Shown here: positions 8,058-15,707 of the stretch, one piece after another
Layout: each line of letters begins with the position of its first letter
Numbering within the stretch: the first letter of the stretch is position 1
Source: Verrucomicrobiales bacterium
GTDB taxonomy: Bacteria > Verrucomicrobiota > Verrucomicrobiia > Verrucomicrobiales > Akkermansiaceae
Direction: 5' to 3'
Assembly (NCBI GenBank): GCA_002729295.1
Contig: PBTU01000020.1
Span: 1 to 31,261, forward strand
Length of the DNA: 31,261 bases
Notes under the pieces: model-generated
Database searches by the model: none
What the model was told of the DNA's origin: nothing
Seen by the model: the letters and a program-made list of their open reading frames with translations, nothing else
Made by a program: the position numbers and the translations under genes

Positions 8058-8827
8058 CCCGAACAGCGGGCAATGGCATCAGCTAGAGCGGCCCGTTGAT
8101 CGTCCCAGGTGGGAATGAATTCCTGCGCCACGAAGCCATCGTAGCCTGTTGCTTCGATGGCTTTCATGATGACAGGGTAATAGAGTTCCTGGCTTTCATC
8201 GATTTCATGACGTCCCGGTACGCCGGCGGTGTGGTAGTGGCCAATGTAAGCAGAAGCCTTTTTGATTGTCGCTACTACATCGCCCTCCATGACCTGCATG
8301 TGGTAGATGTCGTAAAGAAGCTTAAAGCGCGGGGAATCGAGCTTCTCACAGAGGGCGATTCCCCAGTCCGTGTGGTCACATTGGTAGTCCGGATGATCCA
8401 CCTTGGAGTTTAACAACTCCATGATCAGGGTGACGCCGTGTTTGTCGGCTAGGTTGAGCAGGGGCTCCAGACCCCGCGCGCAATTTTCGATCCCCTCGGC
8501 GTCGCTCAGGCCCTCCCGGTTTCCGGAAAAGGTGATGACATTGGGAATTCCCGCCTCGGCCGCCTCGGGAATCAGTTTTTGGTAAATCTCCAGTAGGGTC
8601 GCGTGGTGCTCTAGTTTGTTGAAGGCTCTTTCGATGCAGCCCAGTCCGCTTTGATGCTCGGGAGCCGCAGTTATGGGGCAGCTCAGGCCAAAGGACGTAA
8701 TTTCGGCCACTTCGTGCGGATGGAGGAGGTCAATTCCCTGAATTCCCAGATCCCTGCACCATTCCGCGAGTGTGGAGAGGGGGGTGGACTCAAAGCACCA
8801 GCGACAGACCGAATGTTGGTAAGACAT
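8054..8827 (-). CDS. Hydroxypyruvate isomerase-like TIM-barrel sugar isomerase
   Basis: A 257-residue AP-endonuclease-2-type TIM barrel resembling hydroxypyruvate isomerase (Hyi), which interconverts hydroxypyruvate and tartronate semialdehyde. The likely metal and catalytic residues are Glu137 (TLIMELLNSK), Asp173 (LLYDIYHMQ), His199 (IGHYHTAGVPGRHE) and Glu236 (GFVAQEFIPT); the GHYHTAGVPGRHE segment is a strong Hyi-like signature. There is no signal peptide, so it should be cytosolic. No glyoxylate carboligase or tartronate semialdehyde reductase is nearby, so the true substrate could be another small sugar or keto acid. Its stop overlaps the convergent H1-like gene by four bases. The 377 bases upstream are the divergent spacer to the ABC-F gene. 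Confidence 0.82.
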   Translation of the reverse strand: MSYQHSVCRWCFESTPLSTLAEWCRDLGIQGIDLLHPHEVAEITSFGLSCPITAAPEHQSGLGCIERAFNKLEHHATLLEIYQKLIPEAAEAGIPNVITFSGNREGLSDAEGIENCARGLEPLLNLADKHGVTLIMELLNSKVDHPDYQCDHTDWGIALCEKLDSPRFKLLYDIYHMQVMEGDVVATIKKASAYIGHYHTAGVPGRHEIDESQELYYPVIMKAIEATGYDGFVAQEFIPTWDDQRAALADAIARCSG

Positions 8828-9204
8828 TTGAGAATCCTAGAGGGCAACCAATCCTGCGCAAGCACTAGCCGATACCTTTTCAGGCACAAGTCCTCTTTCC
8901 TCTCGCTGGCGCAAAATAAGCCATTCGACGCCTCCCAAAAACTCTCTCAAATTTTTCCCAAAGGATTTCACCTTTGAGATGTCTCCCCCTGAGAAAAGAA
9001 TGCCTTATTGTGTCCCAAGAAATCTTTAAAACCTCAATAGTGCACCTGCTTGGTAAGAAAAAGGCGGGCCCTAAAAAGGTATCCCTGAAAAATGTCTTTG
9101 CCTAAGAGGAACCTCCTCTCCTGCGATATGCCTTTGGACTCTGGGCTTTTCCAAGCCCCAAAAAACTTGACTCTCAGGCCATCTCCCCTGACATCAACGC
9201 CGCC
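8828..9204. other. 377-base divergent spacer with several small hairpins
   Basis: No convincing gene is present. On the side of the ABC-F gene there are three short perfect hairpins: CAAAGG/CCTTTG (8959-8964 with 8971-8976), AGAGGA/TCCTCT (9105-9110 with 9114-9119) and GGGCTT/AAGCCC (9143-9148 with 9153-9158). The first can compete with an alternative pairing of CTCAAA (8946-8951) with TTTGAG (8973-8978). On the minus strand TTGCGC then TAGGAT with a 16-base gap is a weak promoter candidate for the isomerase gene. No run of U follows any of the hairpins. Confidence 0.35.
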
Positions 9205-10794
9205 ATGTTGACGATCAAGAAAATGACCAAGGCCCTAGGGGGGCGGGTTCTCTTTGAAGAGGCCGATATGACCATCAACTGGGGTGAGCGTGTGGCATTG
9301 GTTGGACCGAATGGCGCGGGGAAGACAACCCTCTTTAAAATTATCCTTGGTGAGGAAGATCGGGATTCAGGAACCTTTGACCTCGATGAGTACGGCATGG
9401 TCGGCTATCTCGCTCAGGAAGCTGGAGATCCTGGCGAAGCGACCATTCTTGAAATTTCCATGGGAATTAGTGAGGAGCTGCAGACAGTCATGGCGACAAT
9501 GCGGACCGCCACAGATGATAGCGATGAGTATGGCAAAGCCCAGGACCGCTATGAAGAACTCAACGGATACCAACTTGAGCCCAAAGCCAAAAAGATTCTG
9601 GCTGGACTGGGGTATTCGCAGGAAGATTTCGCCCGACCTGCGAGCATGTTTTCTGGTGGGTGGGTCATGCGCACCCACCTGGCACGACTTTTGGTCGAAG
9701 AGCCCGATCTTCTCATGCTTGACGAGCCAACCAACCACTTGGACCTTCACTCATTGATGTGGTTTCAAAAATACCTGCAACAGTATCCGGGGGCGCTTCT
9801 CATCATTTCCCACGACCGGTCCTTCATGGATGGCGTCATCGAGAAGGTATACGAGATCGATGAGATGAGACTCGTTTCCTTTGCGGGGAATTATACCAAG
9901 TATCTGCAACTCAAAGAGGAGCGCTACGATCAGCAGTTAAAAGCCTTCTTGAATCAGAAGAAGGAAATTTCCCGAATTCAGGAATTTATTGATAAATTTC
10001 GTTCGGTTGGGTCCAAAGCGTCACAAGTGCAGAGCCGTGTGAAAATGCTTGAGAAGATGGAGCGTCTTCCCAAGCCACGTAAACCACGCAAACTTTTCCA
10101 TTTCCACTTTCCCCAGCCACCTCGTTCTACGCAGCGTGTCATTTCACTTGAGAATGTCAGCAAGGCCTACGACGACAATGTTCTCTACACTAATCTCGAT
10201 GTCTTTATCGAGCGGGGTGATCGTATCGTTCTCGTCGGGCCAAACGGATCAGGTAAATCGACTCTCATGAAAATGCTCGCGGGCATTGAAAAGGGCGATG
10301 CCGGAAAGCGCAACGTCGGAACAACGACCAAGATTGGTTACTTCTCCCAGCACCGTGCCGCGACTCTTAATGAGAATAACAGCGTTCTTGAAGAAGTGGT
10401 TGATGCTGGTGGCGGGATGCGTGAGAACGAAGCTAGGTCCATTTTGGGATCATTCCTCTTCAAGAAGGACGATGTGCAAAAGCGAGTCGGAGTTCTTTCC
10501 GGTGGAGAGAAGAGCAGGCTTTCGCTGGTGAAATTCCTCGTGGATCCCCCGAACCTCCTTCTGATGGATGAGCCGACGACTCACCTTGATATGACCTCGA
10601 TTGAGGCCTTGGTCTCTGCGTTGAAGCAATATGAAGGAACGCTCGTTTTCATCTCTCACGACGTGCACTTCATCCGCTCTCTCGCCGAGCACACCTGGCA
10701 CGTCGCCGACGGAGAGGTGAAGAAATACTCCGGCGGCTACGACTACTACCTGCAGAAGTCCGGCGCCTTTGGTGACGACTTCTTTGATGTTTAA
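9205..10794 (+). CDS. ABC-F family ATPase (Uup/YheS/YbiT-like translation factor)
   Basis: A 529-residue soluble protein with two ABC domains and no membrane segments, the plan of ABC-F proteins, which bind the ribosomal E site and act on stalled or drug-bound ribosomes. Domain 1 has Walker A GPNGAGKTT, a signature FSGGWVMRTHLARLL and Walker B LLMLDEPTNHLD. The inter-domain linker contains FRSVGSKASQVQSRVKMLEK, a typical ABC-F linker. Domain 2 has GPNGSGKSTLMK, LSGGEKSRLSLVKFL and LLLMDEPTTHLD, with Thr where Asn is usual. There is no long C-terminal extension, and the length is close to YbiT. The exact subfamily cannot be settled by eye. A 377-base leader region with hairpins lies upstream, and a GC-rich stem-loop lies just downstream. 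Confidence 0.9.
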   Translation: MLTIKKMTKALGGRVLFEEADMTINWGERVALVGPNGAGKTTLFKIILGEEDRDSGTFDLDEYGMVGYLAQEAGDPGEATILEISMGISEELQTVMATMRTATDDSDEYGKAQDRYEELNGYQLEPKAKKILAGLGYSQEDFARPASMFSGGWVMRTHLARLLVEEPDLLMLDEPTNHLDLHSLMWFQKYLQQYPGALLIISHDRSFMDGVIEKVYEIDEMRLVSFAGNYTKYLQLKEERYDQQLKAFLNQKKEISRIQEFIDKFRSVGSKASQVQSRVKMLEKMERLPKPRKPRKLFHFHFPQPPRSTQRVISLENVSKAYDDNVLYTNLDVFIERGDRIVLVGPNGSGKSTLMKMLAGIEKGDAGKRNVGTTTKIGYFSQHRAATLNENNSVLEEVVDAGGGMRENEARSILGSFLFKKDDVQKRVGVLSGGEKSRLSLVKFLVDPPNLLLMDEPTTHLDMTSIEALVSALKQYEGTLVFISHDVHFIRSLAEHTWHVADGEVKKYSGGYDYYLQKSGAFGDDFFDV

Positions 10795-10801
10795 CTGTGG
10801 C

Positions 10802-10818
10802 GGCGCTTTTCAAGCGCC
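10802..10818 (+). terminator. GC-rich stem-loop after the ABC-F gene
   Basis: A perfect 7-bp stem GGCGCTT/AAGCGCC with a TTC loop begins 8 bases after the ABC-F stop codon. No U-run follows, so it is a weak terminator candidate or a small palindromic repeat. It resembles the GGGCTTTTCCAAGCCC hairpin upstream of the same gene (9143-9158). Confidence 0.45.
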
Positions 10819-10887
10819 TCGCCTCGACTAGAGTGGTGGCACGGCGCTTGGAATACTCATTCTGGGTACTTTGAGCGCTGCCAAGTC

Positions 10888-11919
10888 ATGACTCGCAAAA
10901 TCGTTCACATCGATATGGACTGCTTTTATGCAGCGATTGAGGTGCGCGATGATCCCTCGCTGGAGGGGAAGCCGGTGGGAGTGGGTGGAAGTTCAGGTCG
11001 GGGAGTGCTGACAACGGCGAATTACGAAGCTCGGAAGTTTGGGTGCCATTCCGCGATGCCGGTTTTTAAAGCGAAACAATTGTGTCCGGAGATTATTCTG
11101 ACTCCGGTTCGATTTGATGTCTATCGCGAGGCTTCGAATCAGGTGAGGGTAATTTTTGGGAGATACACGGATCTCGTCGAACCGCTATCTTTGGATGAAG
11201 CGTATTTGGATTTGAGTCATCGCAAGGAATCTGGGGAGGCTTTGGCACAGGAGATTCGGGAACGGATTTATGAAGAGACCAAGCTAACAGCGTCCGCCGG
11301 GATTGCGCCGAATAAGCTGATCGCGAAAATTGCCAGCGATTGGAACAAGCCGAACGGGCAGCTTGAGGTGAAACCGGAGGAAGTGGATGGCTTTATGCGC
11401 GGGCTACCGGTTGCCAAGCTCAATGGCGTTGGGAAGAAAGGGCAGGAGACATTGGCCAAGTTGTCGGTGTCGACCTGCGGAGATCTACAACGATTTTCCA
11501 AGATCGAATTGGCCGAGAAGTTGGGGCGTTGGGGGCTTGAGCTTTTTGAACGCAGTCGCGGCAGGGATGATCGAGAAGTCTCGGTTGATCGCACGCGGAA
11601 GTCTCTTTCCAAGGAGCGGACTTTCTCGGAAAACATCGACGACCTCGACTGGCTGATGAATGTCTTAAGAAAGCTTCGCGTCGAGGTTGAGGAATCGGTC
11701 GTGCGGAAGTCGGATCAGGACGTGAAGTCCCGTGTCGTGAAGTTGAAGTTTGATGACTTCACGCAAACAACTGCCGAAACGGCGGGGAGTGAGATGGAGG
11801 AATCGGTTTATGAAGATCTCCTGCGCTTGGCGTGGAGTCGAGGGGAGGGCAAGTCGGTGAGACTTCTGGGCGTGGGAGTGCGCTTTGCCTCAGAGGATGA
11901 TCAAATGAACTTACTTTGA
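10888..11919 (+). CDS. dinB: DNA polymerase IV (Y-family translesion polymerase)
   Basis: A 343-residue Y-family polymerase of normal DinB length. It starts with IVHIDMDCFYAAIEVRDDP (catalytic Asp9, with Asp11) and contains SLDEAYLDLS with catalytic Asp103 and Glu104. TASAGIAPNKLIAKIASDWNKP marks the palm, LNGVGKKGQETLAKL is the thumb helix-hairpin-helix, and a little-finger domain follows (KERTFSEN onward). It copies past damaged bases with low fidelity. No beta-clamp motif of the QLxLF type stands out; the C-terminus ends DDQMNLL, which could serve as a short clamp-binding peptide. No LexA box is visible in the 93-base upstream gap. Confidence 0.94.
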   Translation: MTRKIVHIDMDCFYAAIEVRDDPSLEGKPVGVGGSSGRGVLTTANYEARKFGCHSAMPVFKAKQLCPEIILTPVRFDVYREASNQVRVIFGRYTDLVEPLSLDEAYLDLSHRKESGEALAQEIRERIYEETKLTASAGIAPNKLIAKIASDWNKPNGQLEVKPEEVDGFMRGLPVAKLNGVGKKGQETLAKLSVSTCGDLQRFSKIELAEKLGRWGLELFERSRGRDDREVSVDRTRKSLSKERTFSENIDDLDWLMNVLRKLRVEVEESVVRKSDQDVKSRVVKLKFDDFTQTTAETAGSEMEESVYEDLLRLAWSRGEGKSVRLLGVGVRFASEDDQMNLL

Positions 11920-11929
11920 GAAATCAGCT

Positions 11930-12250
11930 ACAGTGGTGTGGAGAGCTTGGTCGGTCTTGACGCTTTTGACCCTGGGCTTGGTTCGATGGTAGTTGGTATC
12001 GAGGAGGATGACCTGTAGGCCTTGTCCTTTGGGGGCCGTGGTCTTGGAATGATAATTTCTTTTTGAGAAGGGCCATGTCTTCGGTGTCGCCGTAGATGTT
12101 GTCGCCCATGAAAAGGAGGAGTTGGGGCTTTTACTGGGCAAGCACTTTCCAGACTCCGAGGGTGTCGCGCTTTGTATTGTAACAAGAACCAGCCGCGACA
12201 CGGGTGATGGCAACTTCAGCCAGAAGAGGAAGAGTGAAGAGAAGACATTT
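11930..12250 (-). pseudogene. Remnant of a secreted PhoD-like metallophosphatase
   Basis: Pieces of one protein are scattered over two minus-strand frames. Near 12250-12134 a hydrophobic, signal-like run (LLFTLPLLAEV) leads into ITRVAAGSCYNTKRDTLG and then VWKVLAQ; an in-frame TAA at 12131-12133 follows. The same frame then reads KPQLLLFMGDNIYGDTEDM, a metal-binding GDNIYGD motif. After LLKKKL the homology jumps to another frame, GLQVILLDTNYHRTKPR (about 12021-11971), skipping roughly 80-100 residues normally found between these motifs. No proper start codon remains. The motif order matches PhoD-like phosphatases and phosphodiesterases. The stop, frameshift, internal deletion and missing C-terminus all show that the gene is dead. 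It lies directly behind selA. Confidence 0.8.
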
Positions 12251-12264
12251 TATAACCGCAAAGT

Positions 12265-13641
12265 TTAGTTGATGAGAGTTGCGGAAAGGGCCTCGGTCAC
12301 TAGTTCATCGGATTCAGGGAAAATGGTGCGGAGGTCGAGGAAGAGGGCATCGTCGGTGGTGTAGCCGACGACTGCGGCGTCACCATTTCGGAGTTTCCGG
12401 GCGAGTTTGGGAACGGATTGGTTCCTCGGGACAATCTTGATTGCGATGGACGGGATTTCACTGCGCGGCATCGTGCCTCCACCGGGACGGGCGGTGGTGT
12501 TTTCGATCGAAATCTCGGCGTGTTCACCGGGGAGATTCGCAATGATTTTTTCTGCCCGTATTTTGAGCGCTTCGATTTCGGCCCGCAGGAAAGTAAGGAC
12601 GGGAACGTCGCTTTGAGTGGGATCGGCTTTAGTTTCGAGGTATTGATCAATCGATTCCTGAAGCGTGGTGAGGATGAGCTTGTCGCAGCGCACCGCGCGG
12701 AAGAAGGGTTCCTTCTTAATCTTGGCGACCATATCGGCGCGGCCTCCGATAATCCCGGATTGCGGGCCTCCGAGGAGTTTGTCGCCGGAGAAGATGACGA
12801 GGTCGATTCCGCGCTTCAGGCATTCCAGCGGAGTAGGCTCGTGCTCGATGGGGGCGAGTTTGTCGGTGTCCATCATAGCGCCGGAGCCGAGGTCTTCGAC
12901 GAGAGGGAGACCGTTGTCGTGGGCGAGTTTGGCGATCTCGGGGATCTCGGGTTCGCCGATGAATCCATCGATGTAGAAATTGGAACGATGGACTTTTAAG
13001 ATGAGCGCGGTTTGCGGAGTGATTGCTTTTTCGTAATCGTGCAGGTGCGTTTTGTTGGTCGCGCCGACTTCCACAAGTTTGGCTCCGGAGGTTTCGAGGA
13101 TTTCGGGAATGCGGAAGCCTCCGCCGATTTCAACGAGCTCGGAGCGAGAAACGATGACTTCGTTTTTGCTTTCCTCGACTAAAGTGCGAAGCGTAAGAAC
13201 GAGAGCGGCGGCGCAATTGTTGACAGCAGTGGCGGCTTGGGTTTCGAGGAGACAGGCGAGGGCTGTTTCGAGATAGCCGGCTCGTTTTCCTCGTGCGCCT
13301 GAGGGGAGATCGAATTCGAGGTTGGAATAGCCGGTCGCGATTTTCTGGAGGGCAGTGGCGGCACGGGGTCCGAGGGGCGAGCGTCCGAGATTGGTGTGAA
13401 TGAGGACACCGGTGGCGTTGATGACGGGTTGGAGGCGGGAGCTGGCGAATTCGCGGAGGACCTTTTTGGTGGAGGCTTCGATTTCTTCGCGGCTGTGTTC
13501 TTCGTCGGCGAGAAGGAGCTGGCGGTAGCGGTCGATTTCGCGACGCACGAAGAGATTAATGAGGGGGCGGGGAAGCGAGACGTCCGGGGCTAGGGCGGCG
13601 GCGAGTTTTTCGACAGACGGGAGGGCGGCAAGTTTGCTCAT
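12265..13641 (-). CDS. selA: L-seryl-tRNA(Sec) selenium transferase
   Basis: A 458-residue PLP enzyme of normal SelA length that converts Ser-tRNA(Sec) to Sec-tRNA(Sec) using selenophosphate. Features: N-terminal helical domain (LPSVEKLAAAL), VINATGVLIHTNLGRSPLG at about 73-91, GATNKTHLHDYEKAI, VHRSNFYIDGF, LPLVEDLGSGAM, and the PLP lysine Lys288 in IFSGDKLLGGPQSGII. It is downstream of a CvfB-like and a spermidine-synthase-like gene on the same strand with short gaps (29 and 8 bases), so it is probably in their operon. selB, selD and the selC tRNA are not in this window, and no gene here shows an in-frame TGA that looks like a selenocysteine site. The genome should encode at least one selenoprotein elsewhere. 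Confidence 0.95.
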   Translation of the reverse strand: MSKLAALPSVEKLAAALAPDVSLPRPLINLFVRREIDRYRQLLLADEEHSREEIEASTKKVLREFASSRLQPVINATGVLIHTNLGRSPLGPRAATALQKIATGYSNLEFDLPSGARGKRAGYLETALACLLETQAATAVNNCAAALVLTLRTLVEESKNEVIVSRSELVEIGGGFRIPEILETSGAKLVEVGATNKTHLHDYEKAITPQTALILKVHRSNFYIDGFIGEPEIPEIAKLAHDNGLPLVEDLGSGAMMDTDKLAPIEHEPTPLECLKRGIDLVIFSGDKLLGGPQSGIIGGRADMVAKIKKEPFFRAVRCDKLILTTLQESIDQYLETKADPTQSDVPVLTFLRAEIEALKIRAEKIIANLPGEHAEISIENTTARPGGGTMPRSEIPSIAIKIVPRNQSVPKLARKLRNGDAAVVGYTTDDALFLDLRTIFPESDELVTEALSATLIN

Positions 13642-13670
13642 CGTGTTGGTGGGAGGAGTTTAGCGCATTT

Positions 13671-14504
13671 TCATTTCAAGTCCACCCAGCGAATGCCGTC
13701 ATCTTCGAATGTGATTTTTCGTTGTTTGTAGAGGGAGCCGAGGGCCTTCTTGAACATCTTTTTGCTGACGCCGAGTTCGCGGTTGATTTGATCGGCGGGA
13801 CTGCGGTCGCTGAGGGCCCAGAAGCCGCCACGGCTCGCGAGTTCTTTTTCGAGGTGGGATTCAAGGTCGGCGATTTTTCCTAGGCCGGGTGCGTAGAGCG
13901 AGAGGTCGATTTTCCCGTCGCGTCGGACTTCGGAGACGTAGGCTTTTACTTTGTCGGCGTAAAAGAGCTCCTGGAAGACCTGGTTGGCGAAAAGGAGACC
14001 GGAGTATTTTCCATCGACGATGGCCTTGTAGCCCATTTCGGTTTTTCCAAAGAGGAGAACGTCTACTTCATCTCCCGCGGAGTAGGGCGGGTAGTCGGTG
14101 GGGAAGTATTTTGAGATGCGTTGCGAGGCGACGAGGCGGTCGGTTTTGGTGTCGAGATAAACGTGGACCACGACGGGTTGGCCGACTTTGGGAAGGCTGC
14201 GTTGTTCGCTGAAGGGAAGGAGGAGGTCTTTGGCCAGTCCCCAGTCGAGGAAAGCTCCAAGACGGCTGGAAGCGAGCACGGTGAGCGCGCCGAACTGTCC
14301 GGGCAGGACCTTGGGCGTTTTTTCGGTGGCAATGGGGCGGTCTTCGGAGTCGTTGTGAATGAAGACGGTGGCTTTGTCGCTGGAGTCGGTGAGGCGTTCG
14401 TTGCGCGGGAGGAGGATTTCCCCAAGCTCGCCGCCATCGAGAAAGGCCCCGATGGGAGCTTCTGTGAGAATGGGGAGGGTGACGAGGTCGCCGATTTTTG
14501 CCAT
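13671..14504 (-). CDS. cvfB: CvfB/YitL-like S1-domain RNA-binding protein
   Basis: A 277-residue protein of the CvfB family: successive S1-type OB-fold domains (AKIGDLVTLPIL..., then PGQFGALTVLASSRLGAFLDWGL, then GDEVDVLLFGKTEMGYKAIV) followed by a C-terminal winged helix (SPADQINRELGVSKKMFKKALGSLYKQ). The ending RKITFEDDGIRWVD is characteristic. CvfB binds RNA and affects virulence gene expression in Staphylococcus aureus; the role in other bacteria is poorly known. It lies 8 bases after the spermidine-synthase-like gene and 29 bases before selA. Family assignment is good, function is open. Confidence 0.87.
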   Translation of the reverse strand: MAKIGDLVTLPILTEAPIGAFLDGGELGEILLPRNERLTDSSDKATVFIHNDSEDRPIATEKTPKVLPGQFGALTVLASSRLGAFLDWGLAKDLLLPFSEQRSLPKVGQPVVVHVYLDTKTDRLVASQRISKYFPTDYPPYSAGDEVDVLLFGKTEMGYKAIVDGKYSGLLFANQVFQELFYADKVKAYVSEVRRDGKIDLSLYAPGLGKIADLESHLEKELASRGGFWALSDRSPADQINRELGVSKKMFKKALGSLYKQRKITFEDDGIRWVDLK

Positions 14505-14512
14505 GCCGGAGG

Positions 14513-15244
14513 CTATCGGGCTTTCGTGGCTACGTAAACCGTGCTCTCAAAGTCTTCGTCCTGGATGGGATTATGGAAGGGGACGATGTGGGAGCTGCAG
14601 CTTTCGAAGACTTCATTGAGAGAAGCCATAAAGGATTTCTCGGGTGGGTCGTCGGACCAGAGGCCGAAGACGCCGCCGGGTTTGATTTTTTCGGCGAATT
14701 TTCCAAGTCCTTCGGTGGAGTAGAATTCGGCGTTATCCTGTGTGAGAAGGTGGGCGGGGGAATGGTCGATATCGAGGAGGACGGCGTGGAATTGCTCGAT
14801 TTCAGGGGTGTATCCTTCGTTGAGTGAGAGGTGAAAAAAATCACCGAGGACGTAACTACAGCGCGGGTCGTCGTTGAGTCCTTTGCCGAGGGGGACGAGT
14901 TCCTTTTCGTGCCATTCGATGACCGGTTTGAGGTAATCGACGATGCGGAGGGAGCCCACGGAATCGTGCTCCAGGGCCGCCCGGGCGGTGTAGCCTAGTC
15001 CGAGGCCGCCCACCACGATGTCGAGTTTCTCGTCCGGGAAGGCTTTTTCTACGGCGGCGACTCCGAGATAGGAGAGTTCCTGCTCGACCACGGTGAAGAG
15101 AGAGGACATCAGGAAGGAGTTCCCAAGAATGATCTCGTAGATTTCCTTGTTCTCCAGCGAGAGCACGGTGCGTTTCCTAAGAATAAGGTCACCGAGAGGG
15201 GTTTGCTGGTAGTCGATTTCTTTAAACCGTGGGATTTGCGGCAT
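14513..15244 (-). CDS. Spermidine synthase-like SAM-binding protein
   Basis: A 243-residue Rossmann-fold protein resembling spermidine synthases and related methyltransferase-fold enzymes. The nucleotide-binding motif is DIVVGGLGLGYTARAAL; the acidic strand-2 end is LRIVDYLKPVIEWHEKEL; the motif FHAVLLDIDHSPAHLL matches the position of the catalytic Asp region. The first ~30 residues form a short beta extension like that of SpeE. It is shorter than classical SpeE (about 280-300), and polyamine substrate residues cannot be confirmed by eye, so it may be a methyltransferase or an unassigned relative. It is the first gene of a minus-strand run with cvfB and selA, transcribed away from the tRNA-Glu gene. 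Confidence 0.75.
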   Translation of the reverse strand: MPQIPRFKEIDYQQTPLGDLILRKRTVLSLENKEIYEIILGNSFLMSSLFTVVEQELSYLGVAAVEKAFPDEKLDIVVGGLGLGYTARAALEHDSVGSLRIVDYLKPVIEWHEKELVPLGKGLNDDPRCSYVLGDFFHLSLNEGYTPEIEQFHAVLLDIDHSPAHLLTQDNAEFYSTEGLGKFAEKIKPGGVFGLWSDDPPEKSFMASLNEVFESCSSHIVPFHNPIQDEDFESTVYVATKAR

Positions 15245-15305
15245 GTCGGAGGTTTAGAAGAGATGGGAGAGCCCGGCGAGGTCTAAAAAAAAGGGAAAAA
15301 CCTTC

Positions 15306-15332
15306 TTGCCTCAAGTGCGCTGCAATTATACT
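15306..15332 (+). promoter_or_regulatory. Candidate tRNA-Glu promoter
   Basis: TATACT at 15327-15332 is a good -10 element 24 bases before the mature tRNA 5' end. Upstream, TTGCCT (15306-15311) with a 15-base gap or TTCTTG (15303-15308) with an 18-base gap are -35 candidates. The bases just after the -10, CCCCGCGCG, are very GC-rich, the type of discriminator seen in stringently controlled stable-RNA promoters. Confidence 0.55.
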
Positions 15333-15355
15333 CCCCGCGCGTCCGAAACGACAAT

Positions 15356-15430
15356 GACCCGTTCGTCTAATGGTTAGGACTCCAGATTTTCATTCTGGCA
15401 ATAGGGGTTCGATCCCCCTACGGGTTGCCA
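15356..15430 (+). tRNA. tRNA-Glu (anticodon UUC)
   Basis: The 75-base sequence folds as a cloverleaf: acceptor arm GACCCGT with ACGGGTT (first pair G-U), a D arm around TCGTCTAATGGTTAGGA, anticodon stem CCAGA/TCTGG with loop TTTTCAT giving anticodon TTC, and T arm AGGGG-TTCGATC-CCCCT. The discriminator is G and the CCA end is encoded. This matches bacterial tRNA-Glu closely. It is a single tRNA, not tRNA-Sec, despite the selA gene 1.7 kb away. Confidence 0.95.
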
Positions 15431-15469
15431 AAAGGCCGCTGATACTTATTGAGTTCAGCGGCCTTTTGG
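15428..15469 (+). terminator. Strong intrinsic terminator of tRNA-Glu
   Basis: A perfect 15-bp stem, CCAAAAGGCCGCTGA (15428-15442) with TCAGCGGCCTTTTGG (15455-15469), encloses a 12-base loop. The left arm begins with the CCA end of the tRNA itself, and the right arm ends in TTTT. Because the arm is symmetrical (AAAA/TTTT) it could also stop transcription from the other side. Confidence 0.88.
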
Positions 15470-15707
15470 TATTTCGAGAGTAAGAAGTTTGCTGGCCTAT
15501 TTTTCTTTCGTCGTTTGGCAAACCAGACGGTTTGTGTGTTTTCATCAGATTCCTTTTCAGAAACATGGTGGCGACCATATCGTGCTTGTTGGCACAGTAT
15601 TTGAGGCCTTATTGAGAGTTGATAACTGGTGTGAGAGTAGGAAGCATAATTGGACGTGCGCAAGTCTGAGGCTTGCAGTTTATGAGGAATGCAGTCAGAG
15701 AAGGGCT
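15470..15707 (+). other. Spacer between tRNA-Glu terminator and AEC transporter gene
   Basis: The reading frame of the transporter is open through this stretch, but the predicted residues have no membrane or family character, so it is probably untranslated. A small perfect hairpin CAAACC/GGTTTG lies at 15519-15534. No convincing promoter or gene is seen. Confidence 0.4.

Noticed and set aside
9143..9164. Hairpin plus A-run as a minus-strand terminator of the ABC-F spacer
   Set aside because: On the minus strand the U-run would come before the stem rather than after it, so it cannot act as an intrinsic terminator.
12131..12133. In-frame stop in the PhoD-like remnant as a possible recoding site next to selA
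   Set aside because: The codon is TAA, not TGA, and the gene also has a frameshift and a large deletion, so it is simply dead.
12418..12999. 193-codon plus-strand open frame opposite selA
   Set aside because: Antisense shadow; selA is unambiguous on the other strand.
15356..15430. Possible tRNA-Sec, because selA is nearby
   Set aside because: The anticodon is TTC and the fold is a standard 75-base tRNA without the long variable arm of tRNA-Sec.
15390..15578. Minus-strand open frame ending RRGIEPLLPE
   Set aside because: It covers the tRNA-Glu gene and its terminator in antisense; peptides of this kind are a well-known false call over tRNA genes.
15489..15707. N-terminal extension of the AEC transporter frame
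   Set aside because: The extra 73 residues have no membrane or family character and would make the protein longer than usual; a GTG with an upstream AGAAGGG fits better.
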